In this document: in pieces, positions 14,001 to 28,700 of the stretch
Numbering within the stretch: position 1 is the first letter of the stretch
Layout of the letters: each line of letters opens with the position of its first letter
Assembly: GCA_032173965.1 (NCBI GenBank)
Contig: CM063288.1
Location: 24,894,001-24,958,000, forward strand
Length of the DNA stretch: 64,000 nt
DNA from: Sitta carolinensis
Lineage: Eukaryota > Chordata > Aves > Passeriformes > Sittidae
Direction: 5' to 3'
The notes under the pieces: model-generated
The model's input: only the letters and a program-made list of their open reading frames with translations
What the model was told of the DNA's origin: nothing
Databases searched by the model: none
Position numbers and translations under genes: made by a program

Positions 14001-16865
14001 ACACAAAATGCTTTGTAGAACTAATCTATAAAACAAAGACTTGGAAGAATTGTATGCAGTTTAATAGCTCACTTATACAACTTGATGATAAAATATGCAT
14101 AATCCAATATTATATGGCATTTTTTTCCCCTGAAGGATATGAATAATTGAAGATTTACTTTTTTCAACCACAACCCTATTGTCATGACCCAGTCAAATGT
14201 TATCATCTTAGAGTGTGTTTACTTTGCAAATCAAACTAGGAGACACTGCACTCTGTGTGAGTGACCCTGCTATGCACACATGACAGAGCAGCAGGGCTGG
14301 GATAAGAGCTGGGATGAGAAGAGACTCTCATGTGCTTCCGAGATATTTCTTATAACTGGCCTTTGAAAGTCCATATGCTAATTCCACAGCAAAGGAAGGC
14401 TGTAACTTTTAGTAACACAGAAAGACGTACTTCATGGAGACAGTCCTCAGTTCAGGAGTGCCAATAGGCAATAGAAAAGAAGTTTGGGAACTTCTGCTGA
14501 GGTGCTGTTCAGTGTAGTGCTGAGCAGAGGGAGCTGGCAGGAAGCTGCAGTTTGGGAGGGTGCTGCCTGCATCGTATCTGCCCCTCGCTCTGCCCCCAAC
14601 CACCCAACCTCTCTCCCACTGAGCCTGGCACTAAACTCTTGTTTGAAAGCTTCTTCCTGTGGGTTCCAAATCGATAATACTGATGCCTGTAATTTTCCTT
14701 GTTCTGATTAATTTTGGTCATCTAGGACAAAATCACAGCCTTTCTTCAAAAAAGGAGATCTTTGAGAGGGACAACACTGGATGTGGGAATTTGTACCTGA
14801 TATCCACATATCTTTCTTTTTTACATAGAAGCTACTCAGTCCCAGTGTCTACTGGCATCACAAATTACCATTTCCATACCATTTTTTCCCTTCTTCTATA
14901 TATTTTTGCATCTTTGTCCTGGCTTTCTTAACTTTCAACCAGCTGAAGTGTTTTTCAATAAAATTCTCTTTAAGCCAAAAGAATATTCCCTGCTTTCTAC
15001 TTCTGTGCATTCTGTGGACTTCTCCTTATCTTCCCACATCCTCTGCACCTTTGATTTGTCTTTCTGTGCTTCTGCTGCTCAGTCTGTGTACTACTGTGAT
15101 CTCACCTCTGTCACAGTTCTCGGTCATTTCCTCTTGCCCCTTGAAATCCCATTTCCCTTCATTCCAGAGCTGCCAGCTCTCTATTTCCCTGCATATGCAG
15201 TAGAATCCTACTTCTATTTCCACATATACAGTGGGAGTTTACAAATATATACATATATTGATTCAATCAGCTCTTGAGTGGCTGTTTAGCTGCAGGGATC
15301 TCAGTACCTTTTATTCCAATGGGCATGTGAAATAAAAACCCATTGACATGGAGAATATGAAGGTGCAGATTGGCATGAGCAAACTAGTCACAGGTGACAT
15401 TGTGCACGCCCTGTATATACCCAAATATATTCCTGTCTACTTTAAATTCCAACTAATTTGGAGACAAGGATATTACTCTCAAGAAACAATTTGCTTGGAA
15501 AATACAATTTGTATCCTTGGTGGTTTAGTGAATATTGCCCAATTATCTGAAATTATTTCCTTTGGTACACTTTATTAAGATGCTCAGTGCCTTAAATACG
15601 AGGTAGGCTCCCAGGAATTGAAGATTAACACCAAGAACATTTCTCTGGAGATTTTAGAACATGAAAGAGCAAACTGCTGGTGTACAGAAGGCAAACTCCT
15701 GTTGTGGCAATGTGTCCACAGCTGTTATGAAGGGAGGAAAAGCCTTGCAAAGTGAGGTCAATAAACTATACAGTAAATCAAGTTTATGAAAGTCATAACC
15801 AGTGAAACTACATTAAAATGTTATCCGTGAATTGTATGTCAGCCATGGATAAAATAACTTTTGTCTCAGGAAGGAGGTGGGAACAGACTATTTCAACCTG
15901 TTGAGAAGCAAGGAAGAAACACTGAATATCGATACCTTTGGAAATGTCTATGGACTAAGTGGCAGTGAGAATCTGAGGTGCAATGAAGTGTAGTGGCAAC
16001 ACATACAAGGTTGTGTTTAAAATTCAAATGTGACAAATGGAATTGAAGTTTTGCAAATAGAAGTTCTTCTGGAGAATCCCAATCTTTTTTGTTTCCACTG
16101 TGTTTTACACTTTGTAGAGCTCATAATGTGTTTTGTTTGCCAAATGTACTTATCTGTTGCCCAGCGAAGAAACAACATTTTTTTTTTCAGTACATAGGGC
16201 AGGTGATACTAAGAAATGATACTGAGCATGATGGTAGGGAAGTCAACTTCGTTGGATCTTTGTATGAATTTTATATGTGGTTTTCAAAATTAGCTCTACT
16301 GGACATAGACTTTTGTTAAGAATCTAAATTTCAATTAGTACAATTTCCATTAATGGTTAAAAAAAAGTTATAAAGTTAGTAAGTCAAATTATTTTCTTTA
16401 TAAATACTCTAAACAAGTCTGAAATCTGGTAATTGACTGCAGTGACTTACTTGAAAAGTATGTGGGCAGCTGGCTGGTATATAAGAAGCAAATGTACCTT
16501 CCCAGCAATTGCCAACCTCCCTGGAAAACTGTAACTGTTGCTGTTTCACAGGGAGATACTCTGAATACAAAGAAGAAAGTGTTAAATGGCTTTGTTCCAA
16601 GCACACCAGTGTTGTCCTTGAAAATAAACTTTCTGATTTGTTTTAATATAGTAGAGTCAGTTCTCATGAATTGTAAGATAAACAAGAATCAGATTTATAA
16701 TCCTTTGTAAAAGATACCACCTGATAGACTTCTCAAGTGACCAGTGAAGATGGAGAGGTGGTAACTTCTCTGTCCAATCTCTGATCACTGTCCAGAAACT
16801 TATATATACAAAGTCAACAATAAACAGAGACTTCCTTTCTTCTTCTCTACCTAAACACCTATTGT

Positions 16866-16906
16866 GTGTGTTACTGTGTGTTTCTATTTACATCACAGTA
16901 ACACAC
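16866..16906. other. 13-bp perfect inverted repeat, 15-nt loop
   Basis: GTGTGTTACTGTG at 16866-16878 and its exact reverse complement at 16894-16906, separated by a 15-nt AT-rich loop. It stops abruptly on both sides. It may be a cruciform or hairpin, or a relic of a small inverted-repeat transposon. Confidence 0.85.
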
Positions 16907-18637
16907 CTGGTAGTGGCTTTCTTGTGACCCAGCTATACTTTATGTGAGGCAGTATTTTTAAGGAGCAGTAATGACATTTATTAGACCAATACAAATGGAA
17001 AATCAGGCAAGTCTTCTCGAAGTCTAGAATAAAAGTTGTGGCTGCCCTCAACACTAAACACAGGTTGAGAACAATTGCTGTGTTTTTAATGTCTAAATCC
17101 CTGTAAGATTCTTTATTTGAAGTTCCCTTAAGTTTCACAGCTCCCAAAGAGAGAGCTAATTTAAACTTCAAATTTGAGTGTCTGTCTGATTTTTCTGCAT
17201 GCAACAGCTTTACTTCTTGGCAGCTGTTTTAATCTGTAGGCATTAATAGTACACATGATATGCTGTTTTATAAAGAACACTTATTGTACAGTGCTTAAGA
17301 TATAAACTCAACTGACAAAGCAGTGCTGTGGTTCCAACCCCAAAGAACTCAGGCACCTTTAAAACTTACAGCCTATGGCTATGAGAAAACTCTTTGCAGG
17401 GCCTGAGTTCAGGCTTGTTTCCCTTGCTGCATGCTGTGGGAAACTACAGGCATCCACAGAAACAAGACCAAACTGGAAGAAGCACAAATTAGAAAAGGAG
17501 GGATGTGCCAGTGAGTTCTCTAATCTGTTTCTTCCCCAGAGGCGGCTTGAAATGCACTACCATGGAGAGTTCACTACTCTGGAAATACCAAAATTTCAAA
17601 GATGTGTAGCCCTCAGTCACTGGAAACTCCTTCTAAAGCAAAGAAGTCATCCATCTTGAAAACATTAACACTAGCAGATGCAGTCCAAGTCCTTTGATCA
17701 AATAGTGACAGCCCAAAACATTGCTCTGAGTGGCGCCAGTCCTATCCTGTCCTTCGAGGGAATAGTGAAACACCATTATTAGAATTACACATTTAGTCCT
17801 CAGGCTGTACTAAGTCCTTAGAAAATGAACTCAAACTTTGTATCGCTTGAAGTAGTGGATGATGAAGAGAGAAACATGAAGGAAAGGGAAAAGAGCTCTA
17901 CCGAATGAGAAAAGACGTATTAGACTTTGTTTCTCCTGAGCATGCTGTCTGCCAGGTTGGTATAAATGCTGGTGTTCAAACACAGACTTGGTCATTTAGA
18001 GTTCAGGCTGTAGGAAAGCACTTAGCTAACAGATGTTTCTGAGTGTATAAGGACACTATTGTCTGTAGGACTTGCATGTTTCAATGGTATCTAGCCATTA
18101 AAATCAAATTATAGAATCAGGGAGAACTAAACCTCATGTAGTAACATCTGTCAGATCCAGAAGCAAGGAAAGAGCCATTTATAATTGCCCTGCTTGTCCT
18201 AAGTGCTGTATCATATTACACCAAGATTTTCTGTAGATGCTTCAAGCATGACAAAGAAACAATGAAAACAGAAGAGAAACATGTTCAGCAATGTCTGCTC
18301 TTTTAGAGTCAGTATTATATACACAGGCTCACTTGTCTTCCTTGTCTCTCTGGAGTCAAAGACTAAAGCAGATTCAGCCAGAAGGTGGCCTAATTAGATT
18401 GCTTTTATATTTAAGGTGGCACCACCTGGAGTCATTAGAACTCTAAATTACAGTCGTTCTCTCATGAGAGAGCACTGCAGTACTTGGTAAATAGGAGGAG
18501 ACTGAGAGACAGAGATAAGTGGCTTTAAAAATCAACAGAGAAGAAATCAGGAGAACATGGGATACTTCTGGGGCTCCATTGTAGTGGGTTTTATGAAACA
18601 CCACTATGAGTTAAGTTGGTGGCTTAGACAACAGAAA

Positions 18638-18673
18638 ACATCTACATGATGTAGATGTAGAAAACATCTACGT
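18638..18673. other. 10-bp palindrome with adjacent direct repeat
   Basis: ACATCTACAT (18638-18647) and ATGTAGATGT (18649-18658) form a near-contiguous palindrome. GAAAACATCTAC is repeated directly downstream (about 18662), so the same octamer occurs three times within 36 bp. Confidence 0.8.
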
Positions 18674-21600
18674 GTTTCTGATTTATGTACTCAGCTTGAA
18701 GTTTTAAGCTCTAAATGTGCCTTCATTTTCATAACATAGGGGAAAAAGAAGGGAAAGGCTTATCAGGTAGATGGTATTTTTAATACAAACAACACTACTA
18801 TTATAGATATCTTACCAAAGTGCCTAGGCCACATGTAATTTCTGGCTCCTCATTTTTCTGAGACAGTTCCAGTAGGATACATGAGCAGGCCAGCAACAGA
18901 GTCCTTGCCCATTATTGCTGCTCTTCAGATGTATGAGAATGCTAAGACATTACACAGAAGGTCCCTCAGCAGGGACTGGGGATACAGCATAGCCAACTTG
19001 AAGCGCTTTTGTGAGGTCTGATTTATAAAGACCCTGGCATTTAACATCGTGTGAAACCAAGGCCTTGTTTGGATGCATCCCCAGGGGCACCCACAAGTCA
19101 AGCCACTATTCAAATACATCCTTGTTAAGAGCTTTATTCACAAAAAGCTTGTGCTAACTGCAACTGTCAGAAGCCTGACATCTGGCAGGTGTGTGGGTTC
19201 GCCTGCATATATGAACCAGACATAAACTAGAAAATTGAGGCAGATATAGAACAGCGTCAGGAAGAAAAAGGAAGGTACAAATGTAGGAATGTGTCTGAGA
19301 ATGCAGTAGGAAAAATCCTAGCCAAATTACTTTAAGTGGTATTTTATTATTAGAATCCCAACAGAGCAATAGACCACAGAACTGAAATTCCATACACAGG
19401 ATATTATTTGCATATCTGAATTTCCGAATGATGGAAGAACGGGATCCTTTTTGAGATTCACAAGAACCGTGTGACCCTGCCACACCTTCCACGATGTGGC
19501 AGATCGGTCATCTCAGGCATGAACAAACTTCTGTTTTTTGCAGTGTGGGAGCATTTGAGTTGGATGACTATGAAAAAAAAAAAATTATATAATGCTTGGG
19601 AAGCACTTTCAACAGGAAGTTAACTTTTTTTCACAGAACACTAAAGGTCATGGAGATGATACTGAAGGCCAGATTCTGCAGCCTGTCTGTATCAGGACAC
19701 AATGGAGAGAAAAGAGCAGGCACAGAAGTGGGTTTTGAGAAAAAAATTAGGCATTTTTGTCATGACTAAGATTTCCATACAATAAATGATGTGGTCATTT
19801 TGAAAATTACTTTCAAAGGAAATTGTGTGAATTAGCCCTTAGGGTATTTTGGTTTTTATTCCATTTCCCTTTGTGTCTTCACTGCTAAACATTACTTAGT
19901 ATGAAATAAATAATAGTCAGTTCCACTGTGCTTGCCAGAGGTATTACAAAGCATAAAGGGGTTGTCATGGAGACAGAAATTCATAAGTGAAGCAATTGAA
20001 TCCCTAAAATATTTAAGCAACACTTACTCTGCAGTACAAACACGAAGCAGAATATTTGTGACAAGAAGCTAGTTTGGAATTTCTCATGCTGGAATTGAAA
20101 AATGAAATAAACCTAAACCTATCTCAGAAAATAAAATCAAGTGGCTGCTAGATATGTTTAAATGAGAAAAAACTATATAGAGCCACCTACATGTCTATAC
20201 AAGGACATATAACTCATCACAGAAAAAGAAATAAACACAGCTACATCTCTGACTTTCACCTGCATCCTGGCTGAAGTGCTGCAATGTATCTCTTCTGATG
20301 AGGAAAACAAGTTTCTCTGATGGTTCAAATCACCAAGAAGAATTAAATGTATTTTCATTTTGCCTGCCATTTCTTTTTGAGTGGCTGTTTAACCTAGTGA
20401 GTTGATGAAGTGGGTTGGTGGTACAAAAGCATAGGCACGTTTTGTGAGGATACTAAAAAGGTAGCACAGACTTACAGAAATCCAATTCTTCTCTGGTGTT
20501 GTTTTAAGATCAAACCTTCCAAGACCTGAAATAATGCAAGAGGCAGCTGCCCGTTCAACAGATTGCCTTTTCCATCACATTTAATTAAGCTAGTTTTGAT
20601 CTGGTAATTGCATCTACAAGCCAAAAGGATGTGTTTAATGGGACAAGAACTGCGTAGCCAAACTCAAAGTGTATACACCAAACCATCTGTGTCCAGCATT
20701 GTTGAGAGGTATTAGGAAATTAATTTTTCCCAATTTCCAGTCTTTCCCATTACTCCGAGCCCTTTCTGTTCCTTTCTCACAGGTTTGTTTGTCTCTTCTC
20801 TTTGTATCATCTAGTCATTTCTTGTCCTCACCTTGCACTAAGCAACAAGGGGACAATAACAGGGAGTCAAAGGAAAGGAGCAAAATATTGGCTGAAAAGA
20901 AGAAACAAGAAATAGAAATCTGAACAGATGTCTCAAGCAAAACTCCCAGGGCCCTTCACTGGGATATCTGCCCAAGAAGGGAGCATGGGGAGGGCAGGAA
21001 ACAGCCTAGAGAGGTCTTTAAAATGCTGCAGAGCTAGTAGTTAATTCAGATCAAGTGTTCCTGGGGACAGTTTGTGGTAATGAGAAGAATGTACAGAAGG
21101 TGTAGGAGGGGCACATAGTTTCTGCAATATCACTGCTTTCCCAGGCTCTCCCAAGTCTGTCACGTTGAGAGCTGTATGTTTTAATCCTCAGGAGAACACT
21201 GAGTGGAAAATGAAAATGTTTGGTGTGAGACAATTTATGGCAGGCCAAATACCATAAATTTATCCATTTAGCCTTTTAATAAATTTCCTACTGATCAATG
21301 CAACTTCCTAGAATTACTGATAAAGGAGTCCTGTGTTCCCTGACAATGCTGAAGGGTTTGAGCGCTGCAGCTCTGACAGCTTATATCCACAGCATCCATA
21401 AAGCAACTCCCTCAACATCTCCCCTTCCTAATTGACAGAGAAAAGCAGAAATGGGCAGAAAGCAAAGGTTCCTTATCTGATAACCAGCCTACCCACACAT
21501 AAACCACTGATAGCTGGTAATACTTGGCAGCCAATGCATGGGAATATGGGACCTTGAACTCATCACGCCCTGGCACCCCCACAGTAAGAGTGTGTCCTCT

Positions 21601-22307
21601 CTTAATCCTGACTTCCTGCTTGCGCTGCTTCCTCTCCCTTTTGTAGCAAGCTCCAACTTCCTCTCCTTGTTTTCATGGTTCTCAATGTTTCAAGCCTTGT
21701 TCTTCTGTTTTTCTTTTCTTATTTCTGATGAGGGCTTCTCCAGGTCTTTCAAACATCAAGTTTTTTTAGCACCAGCATTTATACCTACTGGTAGCAACTT
21801 GCTCTTCCTTTCTTTTTTACATGCCAAATTTTATGCCACACTTTTTTTTATGCTTATTCTGCATGACAATCTCTCTCTGACAAAGCATTTAAAACAATGA
21901 TGCTCCCCCAAATACACTGAGTGTCTCAGTAGTCATTCTGTTACATGCAGAAGGATCTTACAAATTTGACAATCAGTGGTTATCTCACGCAGCTCAGTGA
22001 ACTGATTTTCCCTGAGGCACTGACCATTGTATATGTGCAGATGCAAGGATCCCCTTCCTGAGCAGTGCACAATGGGGCTTTCAGGAGAACAAGTGAGCAA
22101 CTATATAGTGACTTCACCAGTGCATCTGTCCTCTGGGGTACTCAATTAGTCCAGAGCAATCAGGGTGCAATCATTTTCTGGGTGCAAAGGTCTTCCTCTC
22201 CCATGCACTTCTGGTGCTATATTTGCATCCTGGGGACCAGCAGGATCACCCTGATCACCACCATCCATAAGGTCAGCCTGAGCATGTGCTGTGTCAGCCT
22301 CTGGGAG

Positions 22308-22708
22308 TCTCTCCTCTCCTCTCCTCTCCTCTCCTCCTCCTCTCCTCTCCTCTCCTCTCCTCTCCTCTCCTCTCCTCTCCTCTCCTCTCCTCTCCTCTCC
22401 TCTCCTCTCCTCTCCTCTCCTCTCCTCTCCTCTCCTCTCCTCTCCTCTCCTCTCCTCTCCTCTCCTCTCCTCTCCTCTCCTCTCCTCTCCTCTCCTCTCC
22501 TCTCCTCTCCTCTCCTCTCCTCTCCTCTCCTCTCCCTCTCCCTCCCTCTCCTCTCCTCTCCTCTCCTCTCCTCTCCTCTCCTCTCCTCTCCTCTCCTCTC
22601 CTCTCCTCTCCTCTCCTCTCCTCTCCTCTCCTCTCCTCTCCTCTCCTCTCCTCTCCTCTCCTCTCCTCTCTCTCCTCTCCTCTCCTCTCCTCTCTCCTCT
22701 CCTCTCCC
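22308..22708 (+). repeat. (TCTCC)n pentamer array, about 400 bp
   Basis: Nearly pure TCTCC pentamers, pyrimidines only on the + strand. The main irregularities are CCTCTCCCTCCCT-type units around 22531-22547 and shortened TCTC units near 22671 and 22693. Because the unit has no stop codon in any + frame, open frames of 150-221 codons cross it; they encode Ser/Pro/Leu repeats and are artefacts. Long homopurine-homopyrimidine tracts like this can adopt triplex (H-DNA) structure. Confidence 0.98.
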
Positions 22709-25700
22709 GGGGGATCTGCTACTCCTCTGATCTTGCCAATTAAACCATCAGTGATTTAAACAACCCCAAATTATGGGAGTGTTTCTGTTTCCACTCACCA
22801 TGTCCTGAGCAGATAGTATAAGTTGTTAGGAAAGCAGGAAGGCAAAAACCAAGAGAGAATACAAACCTCGAATGATGATTTCTCCTGTCCTAGTAGCTGT
22901 AAAACCACCCTGCCCCTGCCCATGTCCTAGCTGTGCACAGCTTTGCAGAAAGCATGGTTTCCCTTTGTGATGATGACTGAATGCAGCCTTATTGTGAGAA
23001 CATGTCTTTGATGCAGAACCTGGGAGCAGGAAACCGGTCTCTGATTTTTTTCTGTGGAGAGCACATTGTCTAAATACCTGTGAGCATTTACATCCTGGGA
23101 GCAACCTGAGTAAACTGAGAGAAAGAGTGTGATAGGCTTACCTAAACATCTTATTTGAGTCTGGAGCACAAAGTCACTCAGACCCCTTCCCACTGCTTAC
23201 ATACTGTGTTCCCTAAAAACACACCGACCGTTGGATGCCTTAAACGAGAGCTGGTACAATCAAGACATTTCATGTGTTCACACTGACCTCTTCAGTGGGG
23301 TTCCCCACAGGGAGCTCCTGCCTCTAGTAAAAAAGTGGGACAGACTAGAGTAGCTATGGATATTTGGGGCTGAACTATAAATGTCAGGGCTGCGTCCTTT
23401 CCCATGCAGCCTTCAGGGCATGGGACTAGGAGCCCTTTTCTCCATGGGTGCTTTGTTTTTTTCATGCCTGAACTGAGGGTGCTGCGGGTCGAGATTGCAC
23501 CCAGCAGTGCCAATGGCTAGTAGCCACTTGGCTTAGTCAGTGGCTGAGCCAGAGGGTCTGAAATGATTGCAAGATATTTTCCTTTGGCTGGTGGTTTGTT
23601 AGTGTGTCATGCGAGAGCAGTCTGCCAGTGTGGGCTCTGTAAATGGGTGTGAGTGCCCTGCCAGACAAAGAGCTCCCAGTGTGGGGTTCACAGGAGAGAG
23701 GCAGATGTGGGCTGGTCACTCAGCTTGCACGTGCAAAGTCCACTTGCTGGATCAAAGGGATTTACTGCAGTGCATGAAAACAAGAAACCGTGGGCTGGGG
23801 AGCGGGTGGGGGTGGGAGGCAGCGGAAGGAGGCTGCATTCCTTTCCTTCATATGTAAGGCTGACCAGACAGACGCTGGCTGCTGTTCCTCACTGCAGTGA
23901 TGAGCCAGGCTGGGCTGCAGGCAATGCAGGCTGATAGCAGCTTGCTAGGTTGGGAGCAGTCCTCTCTTGCGGTTTTACTTTGCTGGGAAGCCCAGGGACC
24001 ATCAGACCCCACATTACACTTGGTGAATCTTCTGCATTACTGTCCCACATCTCGTCTGCAAGAGAATCAGGACAGCACTATAAGGCCCATCAGTGGTCAA
24101 ACCTAGTTATGAAACCACCTTCTGGATGACCTTTGGAGAGGGAAAAACAATCATCTGTGTGGGAGAGAATTTAATCTGGAAGGGAAAGGGAAAAACACTG
24201 TCTGTATGGAAAGGGAAATGAAAATATTTGACTGAACTCAAAGCAAGCTGGGGCATCTAAAGTTAAGGGTGTGTAAAGTAGCTAAGAGCAGTGGTGGGAC
24301 TGACTGTCAGAGTGCAGCAAAGAAGCCCCTCAGGGAAGCAATAACAGCTGGGCCTGTAAACAGGAGGAAAAGGCGAGCTGTAGGTTTGGAAAAACCTCAC
24401 TGCCAGTGTGAGGGCAAGGTAAAAACATCTAAAGAAGGCGCAGCCAGGACTGGCATGGTAATTCAACCCTAGCACATCCTCTCATAGTTATTTGTGGAGC
24501 AGACATCAGTGCAAACAATGGCATTTTCTCTCTTTTGAGAGAGGAAAATTTTCATGCTGCCTTCACACATGCATGGAGATGAATTGTCAATGTAATGGAG
24601 AGTGAAGAGGGAAGGAATTCTTATGAGCCAAACCCCATGTATAATCATCAGTACTTCCTAAATTAGAAAACAGGATATTGCTGGAGAGTGTCTGAATGCA
24701 AATAAGTCTAAGGGTGAGCTGGCCTGTGACCTATGGAAAGATTAGTTATGGGATGTGACTGAGTCTCCCAGATCAAAGACTGCTGAAGATTTCTATCTCC
24801 TGACAAAACCATTCCTATCAGCCTTCCTCGTAGTAATGTGCAGGGGAAGGTATAAGATGACATGTATACTTTCTAACCGGTGATGGTGCATCACATAAAA
24901 ACTGGCCAGAAAATCCTTAAGGTTGGGACAGTGATAGAAAAAGTTACCCTTATGGGGTTCTGCTAGGATTTGCATTTTATGAGTATCAGGAGGTTTGCTT
25001 TTTATTTTTCTTTATTCATCCAAAACTAGGACTGGATACAACTGAAGCTGAAGTCTGAGAAACAACAGTTGGGCACCTCACATCTTTATTTAGGTTTGTA
25101 AGGGCTAAACAAGTGGGAAATACCCATGTAAATAGATATTACTAGTCTACATGTGGTCTTAAGATAGTGCTTCTTCAAGTGGGGTTTGTTTCACATTGTC
25201 AGGACATCTTATTTTAAATTATGTAGTTCTTTGATCCAAAATGCTGGGTGAGAGTAACTAAAACAAATAAATCTACCCTGCAGGAAAACAAAGTACTACA
25301 TTTTCAAGAAAAATATGAGACACAGGAGAGATTGGAAAGAGCATTAGCCAACAGAAGGTTTTTGAGATGGCATATAAAATAATAGAGGAGAACTTTCCCC
25401 AAGTGTTGGAGATGAAATAGAAAATATCTGGAATCCAGAAATTATTGAAGGGGACAAAGTTGAGGAGAGTAGGCTGGATGATAGATAAAGGAGATTAATG
25501 CAAAGTAAAGGCATAATAGAGAAAATAAAGACTGTGTTTTTATTTATTTATTGTGTGCTCTCACTCTGTGTCAGTGATAGCACATGAATGGGGAGCTGCA
25601 TTGCTGTATTGCTTTAGTGTAGTAGCATTGTCAAAAGAAAGCCAGTGAAGAGAAGGAACAAACAAGTAGCCAAGCACAGCACCAATTCTGCAAGATGCAA

Positions 25701-28700
25701 GACTGAATAATGACTTAGGGAAAAGCATTTGGGAGAACAGTATTGGTGGCATAGGAGAAACTAAAGCCAAAGCCCAAGATGTTTTGTTGTACAGAGACCC
25801 ATGGGTTTGTGGCGAGTCCAGAGCTCTGTGTGCAGGTCTGAAACCTGCCAGGGGGACGTGGAGGATCCTGAAGCTCCAATGGCAGCAGCTGAAGCAACAT
25901 GGGAATACACTGCTGGAAATGAGAGCCAGGGAACTGAAGGAGGAAGGGTATGTGAAAGGCCTTCATTCAAGGCTGCATTTTTTGGGAAGTACAGTTGCTT
26001 AGCCAGTTTGGAAAGATGTGTTTTTGTTGTGATGTTGGACTTTTTAAAAGTTTTTTGTGTAAATCATAACAAGTCTTTATCAAAACTGATTAAAATAAGA
26101 CCAGCTTGATCCTGAGCTCCTTATAACTTTTTGATTGTGAAGCCTATTAGCCATTTGGCAAGTTTGGAGGGGAGTGTTGTGATTTCACTGTGGAGAGTCA
26201 GAGCTTCATTTCATTATTACAGCAAGAGCTTAGACTTAGGTAATGATCTTTGAGAACCACCCAGGCAGCAGGAGGATGGCCCCTGCCAAAAGCAGCCCTT
26301 GCCATTTAATACATCAGTGGTGTTCATCCATAACTTAGTTGTCAATACCTGAATTCTCAGTCCCATGTTTCTGCTCCATCATTTGCCAAATCAATAGCAT
26401 GAGACAATCTTACTGTTTGGGTTTGAAAATGTAAATAGATCTTATTTGTTTGTTTGTTTGCTTGCCATGTGAGAAGATTTCTGGCACAAGGTAGACCTAG
26501 AAATTGATGTTTTCTGTCTGTTCAGCAGCTGCAGGAGGGCAAATGCAGGTGCCTCCAAGTGTTACGGCAGTCTGCCTTGGTAAGGCACAGAGGAGCCTTC
26601 TTGAGTTTATAATTTAGTGTTTTCTTAATACCATCCATTGGCTCCTGAGCCCCTGTGAAGCACCAGCCACTGGCAAATGATAGAGATCACAAAAAGAGAC
26701 TCAAAGAGAAACCACCAGTTTGTCTTCTGCCAGTTTCCCTTTGTGTTGCTGCTGATCCACACTGGATAGAATTGGCAAATTAACAATCAGAAGCTATGAT
26801 TTTCATGTCCATTTGTCCAAAAGCACTGTCATTTCTATAGTTTCTGAGGTCATGCCAGGGGAGAATTGGAGATGTGTGCTCAGAAGTGCAGTTTTAGGCT
26901 GAGGTGGGCATGACTGGGAGACCTGAAGTGCTCTGGGCAGGAAAAGCCAAGTGCACTACCTCTCATCTTAAAAGCAGGTGCTGAGTTAGAGGCTTTTCCT
27001 AATCGCAGTGTGGGTGTTTGAGTCTGGGTCATATCTGGCAGGTAGTAGCCAGCAGCCTGGATGGACCTCTCCTAATCCAGAGCCTGTCTTTCACATCCTG
27101 TGTGGACACAGTCCCACATACCTACATACCAGAGGCAGCAACTTGAAAGCAGGAGCAGTCGAACTACAAGGCTTCATGGAAGATGACCTAAATACAGCAG
27201 AGGTGTCCGTGCTTTTGCCAAGGGTGGTGGGGTCCCAAATAAAACCATGGGCACAATGGCATAAGTGGTGCCCACCTTATAGCAAAAACCAGGTTTTCTG
27301 CCTGGCTCGTAGGCAGTGAAGGCCAAGATGGAGCTGGGAAGGACCTGGGTAGATGGATTTTGAAGGCTGTCCTTCACTGCTATGCCTACTTCACTGCTGT
27401 GCCCAGCAGTGGAGTGGCACTGGGTCGCACAGGATTTGCACTGTGAGCTATGCCCAGACTCCATCCAAGCTGCATTCAGTGCTGGGCTGCAGCTGGCCAG
27501 ACATGATATGTTTCCACACAAAATCCTCTTGAGGGGAAAGTGGCAACCCATGTTAAGAGGAAAGTCAAAAATCCATGCATTTTGACAAAAAATCTTAACC
27601 CCTCTTGAGCAGGGTCTTGGACAAACTGACCTGTAAGAGGAATAACAGATCATTCTCAACATACCATTACCTTTCACATGTGTTTAATCACCTTTTACCA
27701 CCACAATGTCAATTGGATAGTCTACCATACAAAATTTCAAAGGGGCTTACTTCCTTCATAACACGAGTGGTGATCCAGGTTCTCACTAAAGCAATAGGGA
27801 AGACATCTACACTCACCACTGTGGATTTGCCACCCAGCACTCCTTTCTGCACAGAATTGTAAATAAATACCTCAACTCTGTGTGTGGATCAACCTCTTGC
27901 ACAGTGGGCAAAGCCATCTGTTTCAGGACAATGACTGCAGAACCAAAATCTTTCCACTGGTCTGTTTTAGACATGATAAGAAGGCTTAATAAGAATCAAA
28001 GTCTTTAAAACACTGCAGGTCAGTTTGCAATCCCAGGAGTCCCCATTTGCAGATAACCACACAAATGTTGTGTGAGGTAGATTTGTCCCTGAAGATGTCT
28101 GGCTTTCAAAACTCAGAACTGAGAATTGTGGCTACAAAAAGCTGAATGCTGAAAAAACATTTGCAGACATGCTAGCTAAGCTAACGATGACAAACCTGAG
28201 TTTCAAGATAAAAGCTGATGCCCAGCTGAGTTCTGAAAGAAAGGTGTACTCAACACTATGGCCATGCACATTCAGAGGCTTAGCAGGGATTTATTCCTTC
28301 CTCCTCTACATCTGGACTCTCACCACACACACAGAGGTCTTAATAGCTTAGTTAATATAAACTTCCATTTGTACGTCTCATTGGTCACCTGTAAAGTTTG
28401 CAAAGCCTTTCCTTCTTCAGCATGAAATTTTCCACATTTTTTTTTTTCCAGTATGGTTGTTGTTTGTTATTTTAGAAATTGGAGCATGTGTGTTGGAGAG
28501 AGGCTGAGAGAAAAGAACTGTGCACAGTGTAACAAGTTTAGCTAAAAACCTGGCCCATGTAGTTGAAAATAATTGAAGACTTCTATCTGTAAGTATCTGG
28601 ATAAAAATTAACTTGAATGCATTAAGCTATGATCCATTGTAAACTGACTTCCATATGAATGATATTTTATCATTAATTCTTTGCGAGACCCGTAGAATCC

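Larger units (their letters stand above)
1..22307. other. Non-coding region upstream of CD28, part 1
   Basis: AT-rich intergenic DNA with no supportable gene. The longest open frame (10292-10942 +, 216 codons) has no recognisable domain, no signal or membrane pattern and lies in a GC-richer patch; it is treated as chance. Contents beyond background are the MIR-like and palindromic-type repeats, the alternating tract at 10992, the hairpin at 16866 and the palindrome at 18638, listed separately. Confidence 0.75.

Noticed and set aside
22065..22759. Overlapping + strand open frames of 150-221 codons
   Set aside because: They are created by the stop-free TCTCC array and encode only Ser/Pro/Leu repeats in all three frames.
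27174..27677. 167-codon minus strand open frame, cysteine-containing
   Set aside because: Two or so frames of this length are expected by chance in the window; no family recognised.
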